Shown here: one piece after another, positions 8,730 through 18,552 of the stretch | How positions within the stretch are numbered: position 1 is the first letter of the stretch | Layout of the letters: the number at the start of each line of letters is the position of its first letter | Assembly: GCA_050692055.1 (NCBI GenBank) | Contig: JBOGTC010000037.1 | Span: 1-46,256 of the forward strand | Length of the DNA: 46,256 nt | Reading direction: 5' to 3' | DNA from: JBOGTC01 sp050692055 | GTDB lineage: Bacteria > Chloroflexota > Limnocylindria > QHBO01 | Notes under the pieces: generated by a model | The model's input: only the letters and a program-made list of their open reading frames with translations | What the model was told of the DNA's origin: nothing | Databases searched by the model: none | Made by a program: the position numbers and the translations under genes

Positions 8730-9488
8730 ATGCGCTACCGCCTCGTCTGCTTCGATGCGGGCTTCACGCTTCTCTCGCCGCGTCGCACGCTGGCCGACGC
8801 GCTCTCAGGCGTGCTCACGGAGCACGGCCACACGCTCGGCGAGGAGGATCTGCGGCGCGCCTGGGAGGCAGCGGACAGGTGGTTCTGGGACGAGTACCAC
8901 CGTCCCGACAACGACACCTGGGGCAGCGACGAGCGCATCAACCAGACGTGGCGGGACTACCACGGGCGCATCATGCGCGAGCTCGGCCTGGGCGAGGCCG
9001 CGCCCGACGTGATCGAGCGCATCCTGGCCAGCCAGTTCTCGCCCGACTCCTGGGAGGCCTACCCGGACTCGGTCCCCACGCTGGAGGCCCTGCAGGATGC
9101 GCGCAGAGACGGTTTGAAGATCGGGATCGTCTCCGACTGGGGGTCGACCCTGCGCGAGATCTTCGTGGCGCTCAAGATGGACCGATACGTCGACTTCGTC
9201 CTCGCCTCGGCCGCCGTCGGGCTGGCCAAGCCGGATCCCGCCTTCTTCCGCCTGGCGCTCGACACCGCCGGCGTCAGCGCGCACGAGGCGATCATGGTTG
9301 GCGACTCCTATCGGGCCGATGTCGAGGGAGCGCGCGCAGCCGGCATGGACGCCGTCCTGCTCGACCGCGATGCCTCGGCCGGACCGGCGCTCGTGGCGCC
9401 GAAGATCCGGAGCCTGAGCGAGATGGTGCCGATCGTGCTCGCCGCCAGCCGGACCGATGCCGACGCCGCGGTCCCCGCGGACGCCTGA
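8730..9488 (+). CDS. HAD-superfamily hydrolase
   Basis: 252 aa from ATG 8730. Motif I is CFDAGFTLLS with nucleophile Asp8; the usual acid/base Asp two residues later is Gly, as in the REG-2/HDHD3-like branch ('DAGGTLL'). Motif II is IVSDWGS, motif III is GLAKPDP, and motif IV is MVGDSYRADVEGA. The insert between motifs I and II is an alpha-helical cap of type IA. The substrate is not predictable. It is divergent from mutY with about 106 bases between the starts. The 3' end overlaps the aspartokinase gene by 32 bases, which suggests coupling. Confidence 0.9.
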   Translation: MRYRLVCFDAGFTLLSPRRTLADALSGVLTEHGHTLGEEDLRRAWEAADRWFWDEYHRPDNDTWGSDERINQTWRDYHGRIMRELGLGEAAPDVIERILASQFSPDSWEAYPDSVPTLEALQDARRDGLKIGIVSDWGSTLREIFVALKMDRYVDFVLASAAVGLAKPDPAFFRLALDTAGVSAHEAIMVGDSYRADVEGARAAGMDAVLLDRDASAGPALVAPKIRSLSEMVPIVLAASRTDADAAVPADA

Positions 9489-10500
9489 GGCCGCAACGGC
9501 CCCGATCGTCGTCGACAAGTTCGGCGGCTCGGTCCTTCGCCGGCCGGAGGACATCGCCGCGGCCGTGGACGTGGTCGCTCGCCAACGTGGCGCAGGCATG
9601 CGGCCGGTGGTGGTGGTGAGCGCGTTCGAGGGCGTGACGGATACGATCCTCGGCTCCGCCCGGGCGCTGCTGCCGGATGCGGACGCCTGGCTGCGCGAGC
9701 CCGCCCAGTCGCACGACTCGGCGGTGGCCCGCGAGACCGATCGTGCCCTTGCCACCGGCGAGGCGCTGTCCGCGGCGCTGTTCGCGCTCGGCCTGCAGGC
9801 CCGGGGGCTGACGGCCCGCTCGTTCTCCGGTGCCGAGGCGGGGATCCGAACGGCGGCCGCGCACCTCGGGGCGGAGGTGCGTCGTGTGCTGTCCCGTCCG
9901 TTGCGAGCCGCACTGAACGACGGGCTCGTTCCGGTCGTGGCCGGCTTCCAGGGCATCGGTACCCACGGAGAGCTCACCACGCTCGGTCGGGGCGGAACGG
10001 ATCTCTCGGCCGTGGTGCTGGCCGTGGCGCTTCGTGCGGACCGATGCGAGCTGTTCAAGGACGTCGGTGGCGTCCTCGAAGCCGATCCTCACCTGGTCCC
10101 GGCCGCACGCCTATTGCCGACCGTCGATGCCCTGCAGCTGGAGATGCTGGCCGAGATGGGAGCCGAGGTGATCCATCCGGTGGCAGTCCGCCGCGCGCGC
10201 CGTGGGCGCCTGCAGCTCGTGGTTCGCGCCCTCGACGATGGCGCGCCACGGACGGTGGTGCGACCCGCAGCCGCCCACGACGCGGTCGGCGTGCTCATGC
10301 TCGCGGTCGACCGCAAGGACCGCATGGCGCGCATCAGCCTGGTCGGGCCGGCGGCGCTGACCCCGGAGCTGCTCCCACTGCCGGCCCATGGCGAAGGGGC
10401 CTTCGATGAGGGTGGCATCCGGGTGGTCTGGGCGGACGTGCCGATTTCCGCGGCCGAGGCCGCCGCCCAGCGGGTTCACGCGGCCTTCATGGCTCGCTGA
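9457..10500 (+). CDS. Aspartokinase-family amino acid kinase with reduced regulatory region
   Basis: 347 aa. The amino-acid-kinase fold has the aspartokinase signature VVDKFGGSVL (about residues 19-28), 'PVVVVSAFEGVTD', and the nucleotide loop TLGRGGTDLSAV (about 169-180). It continues with FKDVGGVLEADP and EMGAEVIHP, both diagnostic of aspartokinase. It would phosphorylate L-aspartate at the entry to lysine, methionine and threonine synthesis. After the kinase domain only about 100 residues remain, enough for about one ACT domain rather than the usual two, so feedback control may differ. It overlaps the HAD gene start-to-stop by 32 bases. No in-frame ATG or GTG nearer to the KFGGS motif was seen. 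A strong hairpin follows the stop. Confidence 0.88.
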   Translation: MPTPRSPRTPEAATAPIVVDKFGGSVLRRPEDIAAAVDVVARQRGAGMRPVVVVSAFEGVTDTILGSARALLPDADAWLREPAQSHDSAVARETDRALATGEALSAALFALGLQARGLTARSFSGAEAGIRTAAAHLGAEVRRVLSRPLRAALNDGLVPVVAGFQGIGTHGELTTLGRGGTDLSAVVLAVALRADRCELFKDVGGVLEADPHLVPAARLLPTVDALQLEMLAEMGAEVIHPVAVRRARRGRLQLVVRALDDGAPRTVVRPAAAHDAVGVLMLAVDRKDRMARISLVGPAALTPELLPLPAHGEGAFDEGGIRVVWADVPISAAEAAAQRVHAAFMAR

Positions 10501-10526
10501 GGCACGCGCCGGCGATCAGGTACTGA

Positions 10527-10554
10527 CAGGGCGGGCTCTCGTGAGCCCGCCCTG
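10527..10554. terminator. Bidirectional hairpin terminator
   Basis: A perfect 12-bp stem (CAGGGCGGGCTC / GAGCCCGCCCTG) with a TCGT loop. It lies between two convergent genes, the aspartokinase (ends 10500) and the secreted repeat protein (ends 10574). There is no T-run on either side, which is usual in high-GC genomes. Confidence 0.85.
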
Positions 10555-10573
10555 TGCCAGGTTGCCAGTGAAG

Positions 10574-11371
10574 CTAGCGGCGTCGCCCGCGACGCGCCAC
10601 GACGGTCACGTACGCGCCTGACCCGGCGAGCAGGAGCCCGGCGGCAAGCATGACCAGCGCCAACGTTCCCGTTCCGGCCTGCGTCGCGGTGTCCGGCAGC
10701 ATGGAGCTGCCCGGCCCGCCACCACCGCCGCGGGTGCCTTCGCCCGCACTCGGCGAGGGGCTCGCGTCGTCGGTGTCGTCACCAGGCGGGTTGCTTGGTG
10801 GATTGCTCGGTGGGTTGCTCGGTGGGTTGCTTGGTGGATTGCTCGGTGGATTGCTCGGTGGATTGCTCGGCGTGATGCACCCGTCCACCCAGAAGACCTT
10901 GTGCTTCGTGTCGGCTCCCTGCGAGCCGTCGGCATGGACCGTCAGCTTGACGTGCCAGCCCTGGCTCGGGTGCGGCGTGTAGGCCTGCAGCGCGCTCGAC
11001 AGATCGTAGGTCTGCGACGCGTCCAGCCCGGCCTCGCTCCCACCACCGGAGCTATCGTCCTCACCGATGAAGACCCGATCCTGCAGGAGCAACCCGCGAC
11101 CGGTTGGCGGATGGGCCTCGAAGATCACCTCGGCCCAGAGGTCTCCCTCATCGAACCCGTAGAAGTCGACCTGGAACTCGCAGCCGACGTGCGGCTCGTT
11201 GTTGGGATGGTCGTCGAACGGTCGTCCGTCGATCTTCACCGTCCCGTTGTTGCCCGGCGGATTCTTTGCCGCCGCGGGCGCCGCCATGGCCAGCAGCGCC
11301 AGAACGGCGGATGCGACGACGATGAGTCGCCAGAGCCTTCTGACGCTCATCCGATGTGTGGTGCGCGACAT
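10574..11371 (-). CDS. Secreted protein with (SNPP)7 linker and LPDTA sortase-like tail
   Basis: 265 aa from ATG 11371, with GGGAGG six bases upstream. The N-terminus is a Sec signal peptide (positively charged, then LIVVASAVLALLAMAAPAAA, cleavage likely after AAA). The mature part (about residues 37-165) has an unknown beta-rich domain with two Cys and 'GWHVKLTVHADGSQG'. Then come seven SNPP tetrapeptides, an Asp/Ser/Gly linker, and a C-terminus of LPDTA, about 25 hydrophobic residues and a basic RRGRRR end. That order is the layout of a sortase substrate (LPxTG-like; class E-type enzymes accept variants). The protein is therefore probably attached to the cell wall or held in the membrane. 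No sortase gene is in this window. Confidence 0.85.
   Translation of the reverse strand: MSRTTHRMSVRRLWRLIVVASAVLALLAMAAPAAAKNPPGNNGTVKIDGRPFDDHPNNEPHVGCEFQVDFYGFDEGDLWAEVIFEAHPPTGRGLLLQDRVFIGEDDSSGGGSEAGLDASQTYDLSSALQAYTPHPSQGWHVKLTVHADGSQGADTKHKVFWVDGCITPSNPPSNPPSNPPSNPPSNPPSNPPSNPPGDDTDDASPSPSAGEGTRGGGGGPGSSMLPDTATQAGTGTLALVMLAAGLLLAGSGAYVTVVARRGRRR
10789..10872 (-). repeat. Seven tandem 12-bp repeats encoding SNPP
   Basis: Near-identical 12-base units (GGATTGCTCGGT and GGGTTGCTCGGT or GGGTTGCTTGGT variants on the plus strand) repeated seven times in frame. They differ only at silent third positions, and the encoded Ser-Asn-Pro-Pro is preserved throughout. The length is likely to vary between strains by slippage. 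Confidence 0.9.
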
Positions 11372-11667
11372 TCTTTCCCTCCCTGGTTGTGCTGCAGCTC
11401 CGCGTGTCGCCCTCCGTGGTTGACGCGCTCGGTCTGCGACAAGGACTGCACCGTAGCCGATGGTCCCAGCGCGGCCTAGTACCTCTGGCTGTTGGCTGCG
11501 GTGGCGATCCGAGAGGTCGCGTGCGATGTGGTGGCGAAAGTCCGATTCAGATCGTTGTGAGGCGTCACCGGATAGTCGGGACCATGGGAGTACGAACGGC
11601 GGCCTCAAGCCGCCTCGGGCCACGACCCGCGCCTTCGACGAGCAGTGGGGCTGAGCGCTCCCAGTCC

Positions 11668-12671
11668 TCAGCGCCGGGGTGAGGGAGGCGTTTCGCGCGC
11701 AGTGAGTAGCGGGGCTTCCGAGGCGGCATCCTCCTCGGCCACGGCCTCGTGTTCGGCGACTCGGCCGCGCGGTCGGAGCTGCAGCAGCACCGCCGCGACC
11801 AGGATCAGGATGCCCCCGACGAGCTGCAGCTGCGTCGGCTGCTCGGCCAGGAGCCAGGCCGCGAGCGCCACGCCCACGACGGGCTCCAGCGTGGCCAGGA
11901 TTGCGGCCCGCGACGGGCCCAGCAACCGGATGCCGGTGATGTACGCCACGGTGGGGATGCCTGCCCCGAGCACGCCTGCGACCAGCACCGGCCACAGCGC
12001 TTCGAGGCTGGCCACCGGCTGGGCGAGAGCGCCGGCCGAGCCGATGACCACCCCGGTCAGCACGTACACGCCCAGCGCGCCGCTCATCGTCAGCGCGGCA
12101 GCCTGCGGCCCGGGCACATGGGGGAATCCGTGCCTGGCGGCCATGACGTAGAAGACCTGCGCCAGGGCGCCCACCAATGCCAAGCCGATGCCCAACGCGT
12201 CGAGCTCGCCGATGCCACCGGCCCCGGCCAGCACCAGCACCAGCCCGATGAGCGAGACGCCCAGCGCGGCCCAGCGCGGCCGATCCAGCCGATCGCGGAA
12301 CCAGGCGACGGACACGACGGCCACGATCGCCGGGTAGAGGTAGAAGACCAGCAGCGCAAGCGCGATGCTGATCCGGTTGAAGGCGATGAAGACGCTCAGG
12401 TTGAGGACGGCGTTGGAGACGGCCCCGCCGGCAAGGAACCAGCGGTCCCGGACCGGCAGCGCGCGGAACGGCACCGGTCGCGCCAGTCCGGCCGCCAGCC
12501 GGAAGCCGATGAATGCCGCCATCACCACGGCCCCCAGCCCGGCCCGCCACGTCACGAGGGTGAGCGAGTCGACGCCGGCGTCCTCCGCGAACCTGCTCAG
12601 CGGCCCGAGCGTGCCGAAGCAGATCGCGGCCAGGATGATCAGCCCCGCCCCGACCAGGCCAGGCGAGGAGG

Positions 12672-12675
<4 letters not shown>
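11668..12675 (-). CDS. EamA/DMT-family transporter
   Basis: 335 aa with ten predicted membrane helices in two repeated halves (EamA domains about residues 8-140 and 155-295), then a charged tail. The family exports amino acids, nucleotide-like compounds or metabolites; the substrate is unknown. The start is TTG at 12675, overlapping the ABC-F stop by four bases (TTGA), so expression is probably coupled to that gene. Typical family features are visible: the N-terminal 'FGTLGPLSRFAEDAG' and, in the second half, AYITGIRLLGPSRAAILATLEPV with the conserved Glu-Pro pair. Confidence 0.92.
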
Positions 12676-14678
<2,003 letters not shown>

Positions 14679-14791
14679 GGGCTGGGGAATGGTAGCCGGT
14701 CGGCCCGCCGCCGCCCGCGGCGCCGTGCTGCCGCCCTCTGCGGCCCGCTTCTGCGGTTCGCGGGCACGCGATCCCGCTCGATTCCGTCATA

Positions 14792-14808
14792 TACGACTGG
14801 TGGTCGTA
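14792..14808. promoter_or_regulatory. 17-bp palindrome, copy 1, upstream of ABC-F gene
   Basis: TACGACTGGTGGTCGTA: six-base inverted arms (TACGAC / GTCGTA) around TGGTG. It lies 114 bases upstream of the ABC-F start. An identical copy sits 61 bases further upstream. The form fits an operator for a dimeric repressor; the binding protein is unknown. Confidence 0.6.
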
Positions 14809-14840
14809 CTAAGTCCCTTGATGACCTCCAGAACGGCCAT

Positions 14841-14881
14841 TCTTCCGCCACCTACGACTGGTGGTCGTATATGGCGGAAGA
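14841..14881. promoter_or_regulatory. Extended palindrome containing copy 2 of the 17-bp dyad
   Basis: Perfect 10-base outer arms (TCTTCCGCCA / TGGCGGAAGA) enclose a second exact copy of TACGACTGGTGGTCGTA at 14853-14869, with a two-base mismatch (CC vs TA) between outer and inner arms. As RNA or single-stranded DNA it would form an 18-position hairpin with a five-base loop. A third, imperfect copy (ACGACTGGTGATCG) starts at 14904. Confidence 0.6.
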
Positions 14882-14903
14882 TCGCGCGATTCTCGCCTTT
14901 ACG

Positions 14904-14917
14904 ACGACTGGTGATCG
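14904..14917. promoter_or_regulatory. Degenerate third copy of the dyad
   Basis: ACGACTGGTGATCG keeps the ten-base core ACGACTGGTG of the two palindromes, but its right arm is altered. Spacing between the three cores is 61 and 50 bases. Confidence 0.4.
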
Positions 14918-14956
14918 CAAATGACGAAACCTCGCCACGCAGGCGGCGTCCTGCGC

Positions 14957-15880
14957 TCAGGCTCGCTCGGCGACACGCAGCTGGGCGCCGGCGGTGTCGA
15001 AGCGCAGCCGGGTGGCCATGCCCGGGACGCCGGCGCCGTTCCACGCCTTCTCCACGGCATGCGCCGTTACGGGCGAGTCACAGATGGCCAGGACGGATGG
15101 CCCGGCCCCGGAAAGGCACGCGCCGGCGGCACCGCGCTCGTAGGCGACCTCGATCAGCTCGCGCGCCCCGGGCAGGAGGGGCAGCCGGTAGGGCTGGTGG
15201 AGAGCATCGGCCATGGCGTCGCGGAGCAGGCCGGCGTCGGAGGTGATCACGGCCGTGGCGAGCAGCGCGCTACGACCGGCCTGGCGCGCGGCCGTGACGT
15301 GGTCGATGGCAGCCGGCAGCGCCGCGCGCATCTCGCGCGTCTGGCTCTCGCGCTGCGAGATGAAGGTGACCGGGATCCAGGCCTCGGGCACGCGGAAGCG
15401 ACGCAGCTGCGTTCGGCCGTCATCCGCGGCCATCGCCAGCGTGAAGCCGCCGTACATGGCTGCCGCCACGTTGTCGGGGTGTCCTTCCAGGCGGGCCGCG
15501 AGGTCGAGGAGCTCGTCCGCGTCGGGTGCGCGCCGGCCGACGCTGGCGCCCAGCACGACCCCGGCGACGATGGCGGCTGCGCTGCTGCCGAGGCCACGGG
15601 CGGCCGGGATCATGCTCGATACGTCAAGCCGCCACGAGCCCGAACCGAGGGCGGCGGAGGCGCGAAGACCCTCGCGAAAGGCTCGCAGCAAGAGGTTGGC
15701 ATCGGCGGGCTCGTCGGCGCGCGGAGCCCCCTCGCCATGGGCGTTCAGGACGATCCCCGTCTCGTCGCCCGGCCACAGTTCCGCGCGCAGCTTGAGGGAG
15801 AGCGCCGCGGCGAAGCAATCGAAGCCGCTCCCGAGATTCGCGCTGGAGGCCGGCACGTCGACGCTGGCGATGGGCGGCAT
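14957..15880 (-). CDS. thrB: Homoserine kinase
   Basis: 307 aa GHMP-family kinase that phosphorylates L-homoserine for threonine synthesis. Motif 1 is VDVPASSANLGSGFD at the N-terminus, motif 2 is the ATP loop PAARGLGSSAAAIV (about residue 92), and motif 3 is ACLSGAGPSVLAI near the C-terminus. 'EGHPDNVAAAMYGG' is also diagnostic. Length is normal. It is monocistronic here. The next downstream gene in the same orientation (ABC-F) begins 278 bases away, past the palindromes. Threonine synthase is about 9.4 kb away, not adjacent as in many bacteria. Confidence 0.96.
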   Translation of the reverse strand: MPPIASVDVPASSANLGSGFDCFAAALSLKLRAELWPGDETGIVLNAHGEGAPRADEPADANLLLRAFREGLRASAALGSGSWRLDVSSMIPAARGLGSSAAAIVAGVVLGASVGRRAPDADELLDLAARLEGHPDNVAAAMYGGFTLAMAADDGRTQLRRFRVPEAWIPVTFISQRESQTREMRAALPAAIDHVTAARQAGRSALLATAVITSDAGLLRDAMADALHQPYRLPLLPGARELIEVAYERGAAGACLSGAGPSVLAICDSPVTAHAVEKAWNGAGVPGMATRLRFDTAGAQLRVAERA

Positions 15881-16024
15881 GGCGCCGCGAGTATATGCGC
15901 CGCCATCACCTTCACTCGGCGAGCCGCTACGTCGTTCGTCGGATCAGCCGTTGCCTGATTGTCCGGCGTACTGATGCGACGCCCTGCGGTGGGCGCAGCC
16001 CGCTCGAGTGCCGACACTCGTCAC

Positions 16025-16525
16025 ATGACTACAGCCATCGCTTCAATCGACGCCGACGCACCACGGCCTCGTGCATCCGCCGAAGAATGCCTGCGCCGTG
16101 ATCCGGTCGTGTGGCTGAGCAGTGTGCAGGTCGACGGGCGCCCTCACCTCGTGCCGGTCTGGTTCGTGTGGGACGGAGATCGGATCGTGGCGTTCAGCAA
16201 GCCCCACGCGCGCAAGATCGACAACCTGCGTGGTGATCCTCGAGTCATGCTGGCCGTCGGCACGCCCGGCCCGGACTTCGAGGTCGAGCTGATCGAGGCG
16301 AACGCCGAGCTTCCCGACCAGGCGGCGGCCGACGTGATGCCGAGCGGCTTCGGCGCGAAGTACCGCGAGCTGCTGCGGCTCGCGGGCCTCAGCGTCCAGC
16401 GTTTCGCGGAGGTGTACTCGCAGCCCATCATCCTGCGCCCCACCCGCTTCCTCGGCTACGGCGGCCGCGGCGGCGGCTGGGACCAGTCGGCGGGGATGGC
16501 CGCGGAGGGCATGACGGCCTCCTGA
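16025..16525 (+). CDS. PPOX-class flavin/F420-binding protein
   Basis: 166 aa from ATG 16025. It matches the pyridoxamine-5'-phosphate-oxidase-like split barrel: 'DPVVWLSSVQVDGRPHLVPVWFVWDGDRIVAFSKPHARKI' and 'NLRGDPRVMLAVGTP' are the typical strands of F420- or FMN-dependent reductases (TIGR036xx-like). The exact substrate is unknown. The frame is open further upstream to a TTG at 15959, but that adds 22 residues of non-family sequence. A six-base-stem hairpin (16005-16020) ends four bases before the ATG and could influence initiation. It is divergent from thrB. Confidence 0.85.
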   Translation: MTTAIASIDADAPRPRASAEECLRRDPVVWLSSVQVDGRPHLVPVWFVWDGDRIVAFSKPHARKIDNLRGDPRVMLAVGTPGPDFEVELIEANAELPDQAAADVMPSGFGAKYRELLRLAGLSVQRFAEVYSQPIILRPTRFLGYGGRGGGWDQSAGMAAEGMTAS

Positions 16526-16566
16526 CGCGCTGGCCGTGGCAGGGTGGGAGCGCCACCGAAGCGTCT

Positions 16567-17139
16567 CTATGCCGGCGGGCGCATCATCGCGATCTCGGCG
16601 TGGCGGAAGCAGCTCACAAGGTGATCGTTGACCAGCCCGGCCGACTGCATGAAGGCGTAGCAGATGGTGGGACCGGCGAAGCGGAAGCCGAGCCGGCGCA
16701 GCTCGCGCGACATGGCGACGGAGGCATCGGTCTCGGCGGGCACCTCGGACATCGCGCGCCATCGGTTCACCAGCTGCGAGCCGTCGACGAACGACCAGAT
16801 GAGGCCGGCGAAGTCATCGGCTTGCAGGTATGCGCGGGCATTGCCGACGAAGGCGTCGACCTTGGCCCGGTTGCGCACGATCCCGGCGTCGGCCAGCAGG
16901 CGCGCGCGGTCGGCATCGGTGTAGGCCGCCATGCGCTCGGGCTGGAAGCCGTCGAAGGCGGACCGATAGCCGTCGCGCTTGCGCAGGATCGTGATCCAGG
17001 CGAGGCCCGCCTGGGCGCCCTCGAGGCACAGGAGCTCGAACAGCGGCTGCGGGTCTCGGAGCGGAACGCCCCACTCCTCATCGTGGTAGGCGAGGTACAG
17101 CGGATCGGCCATGCCGGCCCATGGACAGCGCGCGGGCAT
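16567..17139 (-). CDS. tag: DNA-3-methyladenine glycosylase I
   Basis: 190 aa base-excision repair enzyme that removes 3-methyladenine. It begins with the Tag signature RCPWAGMADPLYLAYHDEEWG. It has the zinc site Cys5 and His19 plus His and Cys in 'VNDHLVSCFRH', and the helix-hairpin-helix region 'CLEGAQAGLAWITILRKR'. Catalytic Glu is in 'LEGAQAGL'. The ATG overlaps the mgtE stop by one base (TGATG), so it is the second gene of a two-gene operon. That pairing is probably for translation economy rather than function. Confidence 0.95.
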   Translation of the reverse strand: MPARCPWAGMADPLYLAYHDEEWGVPLRDPQPLFELLCLEGAQAGLAWITILRKRDGYRSAFDGFQPERMAAYTDADRARLLADAGIVRNRAKVDAFVGNARAYLQADDFAGLIWSFVDGSQLVNRWRAMSEVPAETDASVAMSRELRRLGFRFAGPTICYAFMQSAGLVNDHLVSCFRHAEIAMMRPPA

Positions 17140-18506
17140 CAGATGCCGAGGACGGCGCGAGCGACGAGGAAGTAGACGACCAGGCCGCTGGCATCGATGA
17201 GCGCGGTGATCAGTGGCACGCTCATGACCGCGGGGTCCACGCTCAGCCGCTTGGCGGCGAGCGGAAGCACCGAGCCGACGAGCGAGGCGAGCGAGCAGGC
17301 AGCCACGAGGGTGAGGCCGACCACCATGGCGATCTGCGCCTCCACGAGCAGGGCGATCGGCGCGTAGGCGAGGACGGCGAGCAATCCGCCGAGCAGCAGC
17401 CCGGTCCCACCCTCGCGCAGCACGACCCGGAGCAGGTCGGCGAGCCGGACCTCGCCGATGGCCAGGGCGCGGGTGATGGTGGTGGCCGACTGCGCTCCGG
17501 TGTTGCCGGCCGTGCCGATCACGAGCGGAACGAAGAGCGCAAGCGTCACCGCCGCCTGGATCGTCGTCTCGAACGCCGCCATGATCCTGACGGTGATGGC
17601 TCCGGCGGTGATGAAGACGAGCAGCCAGATGACGCGGCTGCGGGCCAGCTGCAGGATCGAGGTCGACAGGTAGGGGCGGCCGAGCGGCTCTGCGCCGCCG
17701 GTGCGGGCGACGTCCTCGGTGTCCTCCTCCTCGAGGATCTCCATGGCATCGTCGACGGTGACGATCCCGACGAGGCGGTCCTCGCTGTCCACGATCGGCA
17801 GCGCGAGCAGGTCGGCGTCGAGCATGAGGCGGGCGACCTCCTCCCGGTCGGCGTCCACTCGGGCGGAGTAGACATCGGTGTCCATGAGATCGCCGATACG
17901 GGCGGCCGGGTCGGCCAGCACGACGTCGCGCAGCCCGAGTGCACCGACGAGACGCCGCCGGTCATCGGTCACTGGCAGGGCGTAGATCGTCTCCGCGGAC
18001 TCGCCGATGCGCCGCAGCCGCTCGAGAGCTTCGGCCGCGGTCATGTCCGTGCGCAGGCTGGCCACCTCCGGCGACATGATTCGGCCCGCCGAGTCCTGGG
18101 GATAACCGAGCAGGGTCGCGGTCAGCGCGCGCTCGTTTGCCGACAGTCCGGCGAGCAGGCGACGCGCGACCTTGGCCGGCATCTCCTCGGTCAGGCGCGC
18201 TCGGTCGTCGGGGTCCATCTCCTCGAAGAGGGCCAGTACGCTGGTTTCCCGCAGGCCCTCGAGCAGCTCTTGCTGGACCGATGGATCGAGAGTCTCGAAG
18301 ACCTCGAGCGCCCGGTCCCTGGCCAGCAGCCGGAAGGGGACGGCGCGCTGCTCGCGCGGCAGTCGCGTGAGCGCCTCGGCGGTTTCGACCACGTCCGTCT
18401 GGGCCAGCCAGCGATCCATCAGCTCGAGATCGCCACCTTCGACCAGGTCTTCAAGCGTGACGGTGGGAACCGCGTCCGGGGTGCCCGACAGGGTGGGTCG
18501 CGTCAT
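17139..18506 (-). CDS. mgtE: Magnesium transporter MgtE
   Basis: 455 aa from ATG 18506, the usual length. Order: N-terminal superhelical MgtE_N domain (about residues 25-125), two CBS domains (about 130-255, 'LGYPQDSAGRIMSPEVASLRTDMT' then 'VTVDDAMEILEEEDTEDVARTGG'), and five membrane helices. The pore-lining segment 'GTAGNTGAQSATTITRALAIGE' carries the conserved GNxGxQ-like motif. It imports Mg2+ through a cytoplasmic Mg-sensing gate. The frame is open upstream to 18614 but runs into the divergent gene, so the ATG at 18506 is used. No M-box riboswitch is apparent in the 46-base divergent gap. Confidence 0.95.
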   Translation of the reverse strand: MTRPTLSGTPDAVPTVTLEDLVEGGDLELMDRWLAQTDVVETAEALTRLPREQRAVPFRLLARDRALEVFETLDPSVQQELLEGLRETSVLALFEEMDPDDRARLTEEMPAKVARRLLAGLSANERALTATLLGYPQDSAGRIMSPEVASLRTDMTAAEALERLRRIGESAETIYALPVTDDRRRLVGALGLRDVVLADPAARIGDLMDTDVYSARVDADREEVARLMLDADLLALPIVDSEDRLVGIVTVDDAMEILEEEDTEDVARTGGAEPLGRPYLSTSILQLARSRVIWLLVFITAGAITVRIMAAFETTIQAAVTLALFVPLVIGTAGNTGAQSATTITRALAIGEVRLADLLRVVLREGGTGLLLGGLLAVLAYAPIALLVEAQIAMVVGLTLVAACSLASLVGSVLPLAAKRLSVDPAVMSVPLITALIDASGLVVYFLVARAVLGI

Positions 18507-18552
18507 GATCGGATGGTAGCCGCCCGAGGCATGCGACTCGTATGCTTGCCGC

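Noticed and set aside
10789..10872. Possible CRISPR array
   Set aside because: Tandem 12-bp units without spacers, in frame with a secreted protein; a coding minisatellite.
16005..16020. Hairpin next to the PPOX-gene start as a riboswitch
   Set aside because: Only a six-base stem with a four-base loop; too small for a known riboswitch and probably coincidental.
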